From Acanthosepion lycidas (lineage: Eukaryota > Mollusca > Cephalopoda > Sepiida > Sepiidae), in NCBI GenBank assembly GCA_963932145.1, contig OZ010571.1, positions 113,205,128-113,269,127 of the forward strand: 64,000 bases of DNA, read 5' to 3'. Within the stretch, counting starts at the first letter, position 1. Each line of letters begins with the position of its first letter. A program made the position numbers and the translations under genes. The notes under the pieces were generated by a model that was not told where the DNA came from, did not search any database, and saw nothing but the letters and a program-made list of their open reading frames with translations. Of the stretch, positions 35,091 to 45,070 are shown in pieces.

Positions 35091-35540
35091 TGAGGAAGAC
35101 GACGAAGACGACGAAGAAGAAGAGGAAGACGACGAAGAAGAAGAGGAAGACGACGAAGAAGAAGAATAAGAAGAGGAAGACGACGAAGAAGAAGAGGAAG
35201 ACGACGAAGAAGAAGAAGAGGAAGACGACGAAGAAGAAGAAGAGGAAGACGACGAAGAAGAAGAGGAGGAAGACGAAGAAGAAGAGGAGGAAGAAGAAGA
35301 AGAAGAGGAGGAAGAAGACGAAGAAGAAAAAGAAGAGGAGGAGGAGGAAGACGAAGAAGAAGAAGAAGAGAAGGAAGACGAAGAAGAAGAAGAAGAGGAG
35401 GACGAAGAATAAGAAGAGAAGAAGAGGAGGACGAAGAATAAGAAGAAGAAGAAGAGGACGAAGAATAAGAAGAAGAAGAAGAGGAGGACGAAGAATAAGA
35501 AGATGGGGACGAGGAGTAAGTAGAGGGGTAGGAGGAAGAA

Positions 35541-35800
35541 GTGGAAGAGGAAGAAGTGGAAGAGGAAGAAGTGGAAGAGGAAGAAGTGGAAGAGGAAGAA
35601 GTGGAAGAGGAAGAAGTGGAAGAGGAAGAAGTGGAAGAGGAAGAAGTGGAAGAGGAAGAAGTGGAAGAGGAAGAAGTGGAAGAGGAAGAAGTGGAAGAGG
35701 AAGAAGTGGAAGAGGAAGAAGTGGAAGAGGAAGAAGAAGAAGTGGAAGAGGAAGAAGTGGAAGAGGAAGAAGTGGAAGAGGAAGAAGTGGAAGAAGAGGA
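35541..35800 (+). repeat. 15-bp tandem repeat
   Basis: Units of GTGGAAGAGGAAGAA, about 17 copies and almost identical, with a 6-bp insertion near 35735. The low divergence suggests recent expansion. Confidence 0.95.
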
Positions 35801-36008
35801 AGAGGAAGAAAGAGAAAGAGGAAGAAGAAGAGGAAGAGGAAGTGGAAGAAGAAGTGGAAGAGGAAGAGGAAGAGGAAGAAGAAGTGGAAGAAGAAGTGGA
35901 AGAAGAAGTGGAAGAAGAAGAGGAAGAAGAAGTGGAAGAAGAAGAGGAAGAAGAAGTGGAAGAAGAAGAGAAAGAAGAAGAGGAAGAAGAAGAGGAAGAA
36001 GAAAAATA

Positions 36009-37079
36009 ATAATAATTATGGAAGATCCGTATAGAAGAGCAGCAGTCTTGAAGAATATATTCCAGCAAATATTATACTTGTAAAACCACTGATCCAAACT
36101 ATGTTAGTAAACTACTGAGAATGTGCAAACCGCTATTTGTGGCTCCAATCAGCTTCCACAAAAAGGAGTAAACAAGACGTCTTCATGGAGCCCCTTTCAG
36201 AAAACACTGCCCACTATGCAGGTTGTATTACCTCGATTGCATAGAACTGCTGTACGAGGACACAACCACCTCAGTTTCTTAGTAGAAATGTTTCTTGTCT
36301 TGCCTCTCAGTTTATGGCTACAGGTAGAGTCCCTCGTGATTAAAAGAAGTTGCTACTTTTCAATCACCCTGTATATATTATATGATGCTGAGAATAACAT
36401 ATTTTCCCCAGGTATATTCATCAATCTCCCAATCATCCTTTCTTTATTTGTGTTGATATGAAAAAATATACTAGAGTTTTTGTCCAGGGAACTTCCTGTT
36501 TAATCCAAATGAGTACATCAAGACAATTTCTTCCTCATATACACACTTGAAAACATAATCGGATATTAAACGAAAGCCTATGGGCAATTTTTTTTTGTTT
36601 GTTTTAAATCTTGCGTAAACCAGGCTACATATGTTGTCTTTGGTCACATAGCATATATTTAATAGTGTTTAATACCGCTATCTGCTTAATTTACATTATA
36701 TCTACGTGTCCATCGAAGCGTGAACAAACAGCGTCATTATGCTTATGACCCACGTAACCTACTTGGTACAATTAATCGATGTTAAACTGAAAATCGTTCA
36801 CAGATCCTCGGCTTGATAAAAACCAGTGCAATCGTCAGATTTTTGCAGAGTTAATAAGATTACATTTACAGTCGACGAATTTCGTGATGGTACATATTCA
36901 TTTCAGGATCCACTTTAAATGACAGAAAAAACTATGGAAAGAATTGAGGCAAAAACGTTTTTCAGAGATTGAATAATGCATGCTAAATACTCTCTTAAAT
37001 ATTTATAGTTCTAATTCAATTCAATTAATTTTTTCTGAGACATACCAAAAAAAAAAAAAAATATTTCCATGTCACTTCG
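36009..37079. other. Nothing recognised
   Basis: A 112-codon frame at 36123-36461 has no motif. The segment at about 36120-36375 ends in TCAATCACCCTGTATATA, a string that looks like an element end, but I cannot identify a partner. Confidence 0.45.
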
Positions 37080-37300
37080 TTACGTAGGCGATCATGGCTC
37101 TCAGTTGGTAGCTTTTGTTTATTAACTGTGAAATGCTATATATTATTTGGAAAGAATAATTGAATTCCTATTGATTTCTTCACGATTTTGGAATTCAGAA
37201 TTGTCTTTCCCTTAGACTGCCAAACAAATACGAGCGGCCAGATTCTACCCAACTTTTAACGGGCGAGAGAAAAAAATGGATTCATATATTCGTGAGAAAA
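37080..37300 (+). repeat. Dispersed repeat C, copy 1
   Basis: It begins with TACGTAGGCGATCATGGCTC and AGCTTTTGTTTATTAACTGTG. Later it has GAATTCAGAATTGTCTTTCC, then TTAGACTGCCAAACAAATACG and finally CGAGAGAAAAAAATGGATTC. The same ordered blocks recur, diverged, at 38870-39165 and 43310-43480. No protein frame is present and the family is unknown to me. Confidence 0.55.
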
Positions 37301-37654
37301 TAAGCGTAAAAGCATTGATTGAAATTTGAACTCCCATCATCAATGCGGATTTCTGAGTCGAGGACATTAACGCTACGCCCATTTCAAGTCCCTTATAAAA
37401 ATGCAGTCTTTCAATTTAAGTTTACTTCACACACGTCCAGTTACCTCTCTATTTTACTGAGAAAATGCAATATCACACACATATATGAGTGTATATGTAC
37501 ACGTATGTGCAGTTATCCTTCTTCTGTAGAAGTTTCTTGGATAAGATGGATAATGAAAATTCCCAAGATTTTAATCCGTTTCTCTGGTAAATGGTATTGA
37601 CTGCAATGTTCACTTTGTTATATACATACGATCTATCCGTGATATGGACGATTT

Positions 37655-37673
37655 AACACACACACACACACAT

Positions 37674-37701
<28 letters not shown>
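37655..37701. repeat. (CA)n-(TA)n microsatellite
   Basis: (CA)9 followed by about 29 bases of TA. A second short TA array lies at 37815-37834. Confidence 0.95.
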
Positions 37702-37704
<3 letters not shown>

Positions 37705-38869
37705 TGTGTGTTTTTATGTATATGCATCTCTGCATGAAACAGAATATAATTTACAGATCTGAAAATTACGTTTAAGCACGAAAAAGATTGTTGCAAATGG
37801 GTGCTGACCTCACTATATATATATATATATATATTCGCTTTTGCTCAAATATATGAACAACTATGAGAATTATGTTTTTAGAAAGAAGAACAGGCAAACT
37901 TATCTTTACAATTGTGTCCGTGTATCATCGCTAGAAATGGTTTTGTTAATGTTTTAATACTGGACAATTGTAGAATAGGTCCAGAATCGTCGATTCGTCC
38001 GTTTTTAACTAAATTGAATTTTCTTCATTTTGTCAATCTTCAACTCAATCTGTGAGAAAGATTTTAAATTTATAAGACCAAACATCTCTGTATAGCTTTC
38101 AGATATTAGCTTAACTCACACGGGGAAAGAAATATGAAACTTCGAGAAAATGATTTGCTCAGATAGCTCAGAGACACTGTACTTAAAGAAATCTATGTAC
38201 AATGTCACCTTCACACCTCCAGCACGTTGGCGATCATGAATCTCAAAAATTTCCTCTCCTGTTCATAAATGTTGTCTTTTAGTTATCTCTCGTAAACACC
38301 TTGCACTGTCATTCATATATGTAAGCTACCTACGTGTTTTTACTGTCTCATTTGCCTTCTTTTTCTCTTGTGCGTATGAATTATTTCAAGCCTCCTTTCT
38401 TAATTTTTCGTAGAATTTTCAACTACCTCTTCCTGATGTTAATCCCTTGTCCTCTTTTCGTTTCTATTTTTCGTCATATTATATCCCTGCTCCCATGTTT
38501 GTTTCATAATATTCTCAGCATCCTTCTGTAGAATCAGTTTGTTGCTTCTCGTCTCTTCGTCATCCGGGAGGAAAGTTACACATATTTTCTGTCAACGAGG
38601 AGGACTGATGATAAAAAAAAACAATCAGTAATCATTTATTTGTTTGTTAAAATGTTAATAATTATGCATAAATTTCTAAATATGATTTTTTAATATTGCT
38701 GTGTATATTTGTCACTGATGCGAATTTCAATAATCTATGCTACATTGTAAAAGTAAAAACATTTAGAAGCTGTAGACGCTTTGGGTCATCATTCTGTCAT
38801 GTAACAGAAAGAATGAAGAATATATTATAAATTTTAAATCTATCTCCTACTTTTTCTTTAAAGTTCATG

Positions 38870-39165
38870 TCCATTCAGTATGTAGATGGGCATGAGTCTC
38901 CACATACCACTTTTTATATGCAACGTTCAATAAATGTTTAGAAATAATTGACTTTCCTTCGGTACGAAGGTGGTCATGACTCTCCACGTTGAGCTTTTAT
39001 TTATTATCTGTGTGTTGGCATTTAAAATTGTCAAATAACATGAAGAGAGTCCACTTTGCCTTTAACGGTTGGCATTCGTTTTTCTTTAGACAGGTCGCCA
39101 CTTATAGCTAGGGATTCCATACTATATTGTTATATAATCCATATCTAAGAGAGAAAACGCTTTCT
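38870..39165 (+). repeat. Dispersed repeat C, copy 2
   Basis: It has CGAAGGTGGTCATGACTCTC then GAGCTTTTATTTATTATCTGTG, matching the opening of the 37.1-kb copy. It goes on to TTTTTCTTTAGACAGGTCGCC with TAGCTAGGGATTCCATACTA. An additional GATGGGCATGAGTCTCCAC at about 38886 suggests a nested or tandem start. Confidence 0.55.
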
Positions 39166-40305
39166 TAACTTTATTATTTCCAATGAAAGCTCAACTAGCT
39201 CGGAATTCGAACGCTACTTGTCGATTCAATTTTTAGAGCTGATTTCAGTTACACGAAATGTAAAACATTTCAAAATAATACCTATCGTTAACAACGAATA
39301 AATAATAACTAACAATGTATTCGTAATAGCAACATAATTTTTTCAATTTTACTACGATAACTGTGCTACAAATATTGTGGAGAACTTTGGCCATAGGTGA
39401 ATGTATGTTTATGGGAATTTACAGAATAACACTTGTTTAAATTCAAAGAAGCCAAGATTAGTGTCGTATTTCCACATCTGTCTCACCCTCCAGCATCGAT
39501 TAGGACGATGTCTGTGTTTATTTACATCTAGGAATGGTTATTTTTTGGTTTTTACATATAAATGGTAATTTTCTTGTTCGGTCAAAAAACTGTTTTTGTA
39601 GATTTTCCGGAAATTCGAAGATATGTTATGCAAAATTTCGAATGGATGGAGATAATTACATGATACTTGCAATAGTATCATACTATTTTGAGGAAATGAT
39701 TTCCTAATGAAAATGGCTGATTTTTTAATTAGTTAGAAAATAGAACAGTTGTGATAAATCAGAAATTTAGCAAACAACTGGATTTTATTCACGAATTAAC
39801 CCGATTTACTGATAACGTTTCTCCTGGGAAGAATATGTAATTTCATGAAGTATCAAATAAATAATATATAAATTATGAAAATAATATGCCATAATGAACA
39901 ACTTGAAAACAAATATATATGTTTCAAAAAAGAGATTGCATGAAATACCCAATGATGTATATCGGCGCAAAATACAGAAATCTAAAAACAAAAAGACAGA
40001 TATGATGAAAAATGACATTTTAAACACACTGACGGTTCTCAGGGGTAAATCTGAACACAATTCTGACCTAATAAATACAATTCTGATCAAGAGAGATATG
40101 TATACACCGAGAATAAGAGTGGACTGATCTGACAATTTTCAACAATAGTCTTAAAACCAGATCCATGCATAATATCACCGATCATAGGGACAAAAATAAT
40201 AGCACAGTGCGGTAGACGAGCTGGTAGAGACGCAAAAATATTCTCTTCGGTGTAGGCTGATTTAACATCGAAGATACAGTAAATATATATATGAAGAAAT
40301 ATAGT
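39166..40305. other. Nothing recognised
   Basis: Opposed frames at 39806-40135 and 39894-40127 overlap on opposite strands; neither has a motif. Confidence 0.5.
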
Positions 40306-40499
40306 CTTAAGGTGTGCTATATTTATGGAATAAAGTGCTCAATATCAGAGATAGAGCGTGTGTAAATATAAAAGTGAACATAGAAGTCAACTCTTAGAGG
40401 CAACAGAGTGTTTTATTCTAGATGCAATGGTCAGGTGTCCTGACCATTGCATCTAGCATGGAACAGACTGTCGCCTCTAACTGTTGACTTCTACGTTCA

Positions 40500-40500
<1 letters not shown>
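40306..40500. mobile_element. Palindromic repeat family B, copy 2
   Basis: This is the inverted counterpart of 16481-16665: the tail (TTAAGGTGTGCTATATTTATGG) comes first, then a hairpin at 40374-40500. The hairpin opens with GTGAACATAGAAGTCAACTC and closes with the mirrored GTTGACTTCTACGTTCAC; the tip is GGTCAGGTGTCCTGACC. A (TA)n array follows immediately. Confidence 0.75.

Positions 40501-40538
<38 letters not shown>
40501..40538. repeat. (TA)n microsatellite
   Basis: Pure TA array that adjoins palindromic repeat B. Confidence 0.97.
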
Positions 40539-40539
<1 letters not shown>

Positions 40540-40713
40540 AAAGGTATTGGTCAGAGTTGAAAGACTAAGAAACTGTAGTATTATAACATGGCAATACATT
40601 TATAAATAAAATAATAAATGTAAAATAAAAGTGCTTTGAAATTTAAAAAATATGACATCAGCTTGGCTTGAAGATACCAAAATGTCGAAACCAAGGTAGC
40701 GTTACAAGCTGAT

Positions 40714-40715
<2 letters not shown>
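40539..40715 (+). mobile_element. TA-bounded PLE-like unit with hammerhead fold
   Basis: The unit lies exactly between two TA arrays. Its 3' part holds the hammerhead-like fold listed separately, and the array starts two bases after that fold. PLE terminal repeats are known to carry hammerhead motifs, hence the assignment. No protein frame supports it, and the first 115 bases are anonymous. Confidence 0.45.
40657..40713 (+). ncRNA. Hammerhead-ribozyme-like fold, type I layout
   Basis: A perfect 9-bp stem I (ATCAGCTTG with CAAGCTGAT) closes an internal loop and an inner GC/GC step. Inside lie TTGAAGA (CUGANGA with C3 changed to U), a weak stem II region TACCAAAATGTC, the GAAA box, then stem III CC-AA-GG. 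U16.1 and A17 at 40697-40698 would give cleavage after the A. The layout matches minimal hammerheads known from PLEs. The C3 change and weak stem II argue against activity as a monomer. Confidence 0.45.

Positions 40716-40785
<70 letters not shown>
40716..40785. repeat. (TA)n-(TG)n-(GA)n microsatellite
   Basis: Three dinucleotide blocks in direct succession. Confidence 0.97.
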
Positions 40786-40786
<1 letters not shown>

Positions 40787-40802
40787 CAGAGAGGAAATAT
40801 GA

Positions 40803-40900
40803 ATATTAGGTTGGTGCAATATATTGTGCAAAAGTAATGTCGCTTTTTGACGTATATTTTAACGTCAGAACCCGACATTATTTTTTCCCCAAGCTAATAT
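40803..40900. mobile_element. Palindromic mariner-type MITE, copy 3 (diverged)
   Basis: It opens with ATATTAGGTTGGTGCAATATA and closes with CCCCAAGCTAATAT. The left arm repeats part of its TIR (TTGGTGCAATATATTGTGC), which suggests a local rearrangement. The inner GTCGCTTTTTGACGTATATT with AACGTCAGAACCCGAC shows more substitutions than in the other copies, so this is the oldest member. Confidence 0.8.
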
Positions 40901-40965
40901 TTACTAACAATATATAATTTGTTGCTCAGTTATACTACACGAGCCCATATATATATATATATATA

Positions 40966-41182
40966 AACAAATAAGGTAATGTAATTTATTGCGGTCTTAG
41001 CCTAAAAAATAGCAACGCATTTTCCTTATATACAGTTTTGTAAATTATTCGAGCCTGAAGAAACCGAGACCAACAGACGTTGGCGAAATGCGTCGCGTAT
41101 AGATTTGCACTTTCACTCATTATCTCCATTATTGTTTCAAATATTATTTATACAGCCTAAACACATATATTAATTCATAAGT
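40966..41182 (+). mobile_element. TA-bounded PLE-like unit (third variant)
   Basis: It is bounded by (TA)n at 40947-40965 and (TG)n-(TA)n from 41183. It contains the hammerhead-like core at 41055-41094 but no protein frame. I infer PLE origin from the motif and context. Confidence 0.4.
41030..41115 (+). ncRNA. Hammerhead-like core with intact invariant bases
   Basis: CTGAAGA (41055-41061), GAAA (41085-41088) and the stem III step ATG/CGT followed by C at 41094 fit the invariant hammerhead positions. Stem I is supported by a 2-bp inner step (GC/GC) and an outer GTAAAT/ATTTGC helix with one wobble. Stem II is abnormal: CCAAC-AGAC-GTTGG forms, but eight extra bases sit on its 5' side. That may be an insertion or decay, so activity is uncertain. 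Confidence 0.4.
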
Positions 41183-41231
<49 letters not shown>

Positions 41232-41240
41232 ATGTATGTA
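41183..41240. repeat. (TG)n-(TA)n-(TGTA)n microsatellite
   Basis: TG run, about 35 bases of TA, then TGTA-type repeats. Confidence 0.95.
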
Positions 41241-42866
41241 TGTCACTCCTAATATGACTTAAATTGCCCTATCCTTCAATAACTTAAACCTCGTTATTGA
41301 ATGCTACATGCTTATATTTCTAAAATGTCCGAATCACCTGAATAGTCACGACACAAAAAAAAAAGAACAGTTATCAGATTTCAATAATCAGTCAAATATA
41401 TTTTATCTTAGCTTGAATGTGTGTGTGTGTGTGTTGCTACAATTGATAGTAGATTTGAGCCTTACACGGTGGGATCAATATGTGTCCAGGCCGACTAAGC
41501 AAACCCCCAGTTGAAAAATGTTTTATAGATTTCTTGAGAGTTGTGTAACAACCAAAGGAATCGTTAAAGAGATAAAAAGCAACGGGTACATACTTGTCTA
41601 GACGTTTAAGGCTAAAGAGTAATAAGAAGAAAAAGCAAGAATTTCGTATTAGGCATTCACGTGCATTTCGATGTCCGAAAATAAAAAAAGAAAAAACAAT
41701 ACGCATGCTTTTCTCGCAAACGAAATATGCCAAGTCATACATATTAGGAAAAAAGACCAATCCGAACACACTTTAAAAATACGTCTTTAGTCATTTTCAC
41801 ATCCATATAACATAGCTTAACTAATTCACATCGTGACATTTTCCATAAGTATTTCATGCTTATTTTTCTGGTGCGCTGTTCTCATTTGAACCTTGGTTTT
41901 ACGAATTTAACTGCAGTAGGAGATTGGTAGTAATGTTTCAAATTCACAGATGAAATTGCTAGATATAACCTTAAGTTCTACGTTAACAGTTCCTTCTAAC
42001 TTACTTACCGATTGTAAAACTTTCTTCCGGTCAAATTTGATGCTTAAAAATTTAAATGCAATGTCAGTCATTGTCTATTTATTTCCTGTTCTTAATACTA
42101 GTTTCCTTTTCCATTAATCTTTTAAACTCAGTATCACATTAAGCTTTAGTGGATTCTTAATCTTTTGTTTATGGATTTTAAATATTAAATTATAAATTCA
42201 TGAATAAACGTTGAGCTTTTATTTATTTTATCAAGGATAAACTAATGAAAACACATTGTCCTTTCTAATAATTTTATTTGCAAAATGTTGGTCGCACGAC
42301 TAGTGTTATTAAAATATCAATTTTAAACAGCTAACTGAATCAAGAATACGTATATTTTTTAACGTCGTCGTAAAAACCCACTCCAGACAATTCTTGAAAA
42401 TTGTTTTGCTGAACGGCAATAAAAGGACTTATAGTATAGTTCGCTTTATTAAAATAATCATATTAGTTCTATGTTCCTTCTTCCTCTTATTGATTTAAAA
42501 AAAAATAACATATGTATAGTTACTTGAGTAGCGGTTAGTCTTAAATGCGTGCAACGGAAGACAAAGAGGGGGTAAACGAAATTAGATAGGAGTTCTCAAT
42601 CGGTCGACACGAACATATCAATCACCATTATATACTTGCTCAACGGAAAGCTGGTCAACTATGAAGACACTGGAAACAAAGAAAATTCATGGCTTTTATA
42701 CGTGTGATCAATAACTCCCTGGGAAAGCATCTAATTTGAACTACTTTCGAAATAAGCGTTTGTCTTGGTGACGTTTTTTGTTTAGCGCGAAGCAATTTTG
42801 AAGATGACAATAATCCTGTAAAAATGATTAAACAATTCCCTTGTACCACGTCAAAGGCCTTATGGG

Positions 42867-42868
<2 letters not shown>
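41241..42868. other. Nothing recognised
   Basis: The overlapping frames at 41437-41776 on both strands have no motif. Confidence 0.5.

Positions 42869-42910
<42 letters not shown>
42869..42910. repeat. (TA)n microsatellite
   Basis: Pure TA array of about 42 bases. Confidence 0.97.
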
Positions 42911-42913
<3 letters not shown>

Positions 42914-43309
42914 TGTGTGTATGTGTGAGAGTGTTTTATCAATATCTAAGTCAGACACTAATGAATTTAATGTATGAGAGGAAATTAAAAGAATCAACAA
43001 GAAAAAAACAAGACATAAATTAATAAAAATAGCTGAGACCAAGTGGTGAAAGATAGGAAAATCGATTCGACAAGAGAAGCCGTGGAAAGGTTTTCTGTTG
43101 CGGCCCGAGAGAAGCGTAAAGAAAAAACGAGAAAAATAAAGTTTGCAAAAAAAGGTAGAAGTAACTAAAATAAAGAAAAGATGATGATACGAAAGAATAA
43201 GAAAAAAAAATAACTGGATAGGATATAATAGTTGAATGATGAAGAAATGAAAACGTAATAATGAAAAGAGTACCAGAAATCAATGTTTTAAAAAAAGTTT
43301 AAAAAGAAC

Positions 43310-43480
43310 ATAGGCAACCATAACTTGTTTTCCTAGAAAACATAGTACACTGATTTCTGTTGCCATTTTACGGTTTGAATTCAGAGATTTCTTTCTCTTA
43401 AACTGGTTGCCACACAAAGTTAGAAATCTCAATCTACCCTCCTATTTAACACGTAGCTGGAGAGAGAAGGTACGGATTCA
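43310..43480 (+). repeat. Dispersed repeat C, copy 3
   Basis: It keeps the second half best: TTTGAATTCAGAGATTTCTT, CTTAAACTGGTTGCCACAC with AAAGTTAGAAATCTC, and a GGAGAGAGAAGGTACGGATTC end that parallels the end of the 37.1-kb copy. Confidence 0.5.
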
Positions 43481-44606
43481 TACCTCTCCCAAATGCATTA
43501 TTACGACAGTGAATACAACAGACTGGGGCGGATTTTTGACAAGTCTCGTCTATTTACCTTTCTTCTTTACACTAGGCACATACTGAAGAAGGAAGAGAAA
43601 TGAAAAATTAAAACGTAATTTGAAGGAAGTTAAAAGAAAAATGATTACATACAAAAGAAAACTGGAGAAAACAAGCAAAAACCTAATAAGGTCAAATAAA
43701 AGGGAGTAAAAAAAAAAAAAAAAGGAAAATTTATAAAAAATAATAAGTGAAAGGACGTAGCTATTAATCACAAGATTCAAAGCTATGTACAAAAGGCAAA
43801 TTTAAAAATAAAAAATTATATTTATAAAAAAGCCAAACTTCGTGAGAAAATTAGCTTGGTCATTATAGATATACACAGAGAAAGGGAAATTGATCCAAAG
43901 AGAAAACCAACATTTATACTGGATTTAACAACTGGGTGTGGGGAAAATTAATGGATCTACATAAAAGTTCGAGTATGAACAACGATATGCAAAAAGAAAA
44001 AACAAACAAAAAAAAACAAATTGAAACCCAAAAATTAACGAAAAATAATCACTTATTAAGGAGGAATTATTTCACAACGAATTGCGTGGGACTTTGTTTA
44101 TGATTTTTTTTTCTATCAACAGGAACAAATACATAAAAAGTGTGCTGATATCACGGAAACAGATTTGCAGTGGATGATAAACTGATTTCAATAAAAAAAA
44201 TATTGCTACCTTGAGATATCAAAACTGTTCAAATTATTCCCAAAACAAATATATTTAGGTTACTTCTTTCCCAAAGGGCTATTAAGTGTACAAAGTCTCT
44301 CATTATACATTGAACACTCGCTAATATACAGTATAGTATTATATCAGTCATGAGTATTACTTTACCATGATACCATATTCTTGTTATGATGACAAGAGAC
44401 AATACGCGGCGCCAATAATAGTGCATGATAAATATTATTATAAGAAAGGAAAATAAAATTAGTAAACCTTTTACTATTCAAATTTAAACATTTTTTTCTT
44501 TTGTTTAGTTTTATCTAATGTTTGATATTATAAATTAAATTATATCAAAATATGAAATATTTTCTAGTTGAGGAAATATTTATATAGGAAACATTAGCAT
44601 TTTCCC

Positions 44607-44608
<2 letters not shown>
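43481..44608. other. Nothing recognised
   Basis: A-rich DNA, including an (A)16 run near 43708; no gene could be supported. Confidence 0.5.

Positions 44609-44658
<50 letters not shown>
44609..44658. repeat. (TA)n-(TG)n microsatellite
   Basis: It directly precedes the terminal block of the PLE copy, as at 5006 and 707. Confidence 0.97.
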
Positions 44659-44659
44659 A

Positions 44660-45030
44660 TGTAAGTCAAATTAAAAATGACTGACAAGGCAATGCGGTTA
44701 AACTTTTATCTAATTTTTATGTCCTTATAATTTTCTTTACTGAATGTAAATGTAAAATTGTCCAAATGTTTTGTATGTACGAGCTCTTTCGACTATACAT
44801 TTAGCGATTATCAAGGGTGATTTAAGTTTTACATTTAAATGAATGTACAGATTGTTTTATATATGTATCTAGAATTATAGGACTGTTTTGTTTTCGAAAC
44901 ACGGTCAGCAAATTGTGGCGGTGTTCATAGCTGACATTATTAAGGGGAATCAAAAACTCAACCGCATTATTTGTCAGTCGTTTTTAAGTAATCTTGTATA
45001 AAAGAGGGATTTCGGGCCAAATACAAGCAC
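44660..45030. mobile_element. PLE with inverted junction
   Basis: From 44660 to about 44950 this is a minus-oriented PLE 3' end. It starts at the terminal block (GACTGACAAGGCAATGCGGT), continues through a hammerhead-like segment at 44784-44816, and ends in the last codons of the GIY-YIG frame. In minus orientation those codons still read like LNNVSYEHRHNLLTVF. At about 44950 the sequence switches directly to a plus-oriented terminal block (CTCAACCGCATTATTTGTCAG, then ATAAAAGAGGGATTT). The element therefore carries its own 3' end at both sides, and CA/TA repeats follow on both sides. Confidence 0.7.
44784..44816 (-). ncRNA. Hammerhead-like motif, PLE at 44.8 kb
   Basis: On the minus strand: CC, TTGATAA, hairpin region TCGCTAAATGTATAGTC, GAAA, AGAGCTC. 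Positions 3 and 8 are again U and A, as in the palindrome left arm. Confidence 0.35.
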
Positions 45031-45038
45031 ACGCACAG

Positions 45039-45040
<2 letters not shown>

Positions 45041-45070
<30 letters not shown>
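45041..45070. repeat. (TA)n microsatellite
   Basis: TA array just beyond the plus-oriented PLE end, with a short CA-rich link. Confidence 0.95.

Larger units (their letters stand above)
34783..36008 (+). repeat. 1.2-kb GAA/GGA polypurine satellite
   Basis: Triplet-based purine repeats form several sub-blocks: 18-bp units (GAGAGGAAGAAGAAGAAG) at about 34918-35031, units with GACGACGAAGAAGAAGAGG at 35098-35260, units with GACGAAGAATAAGAAGAAG at about 35400-35510, and a 15-bp block after 35540. Because the unit lengths are multiples of three, poly-Ser, poly-Glu and poly-Lys/Arg frames of up to 472 codons open on both strands. I regard these as artefacts. Confidence 0.95.

Noticed and set aside
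34650..36097. Open frames of up to 472 codons with poly-Ser, poly-Leu, poly-Glu or poly-Lys/Arg
   Set aside because: They are translations of GAA/GGA triplet repeats in several frames on both strands, with no non-repeat protein domain.
36123..36461. 112-codon frame near an element-like end (CACCCTGTATATA)
   Set aside because: No protein motif and no matching opposite terminus was found, so neither a gene nor a bounded transposon could be supported.
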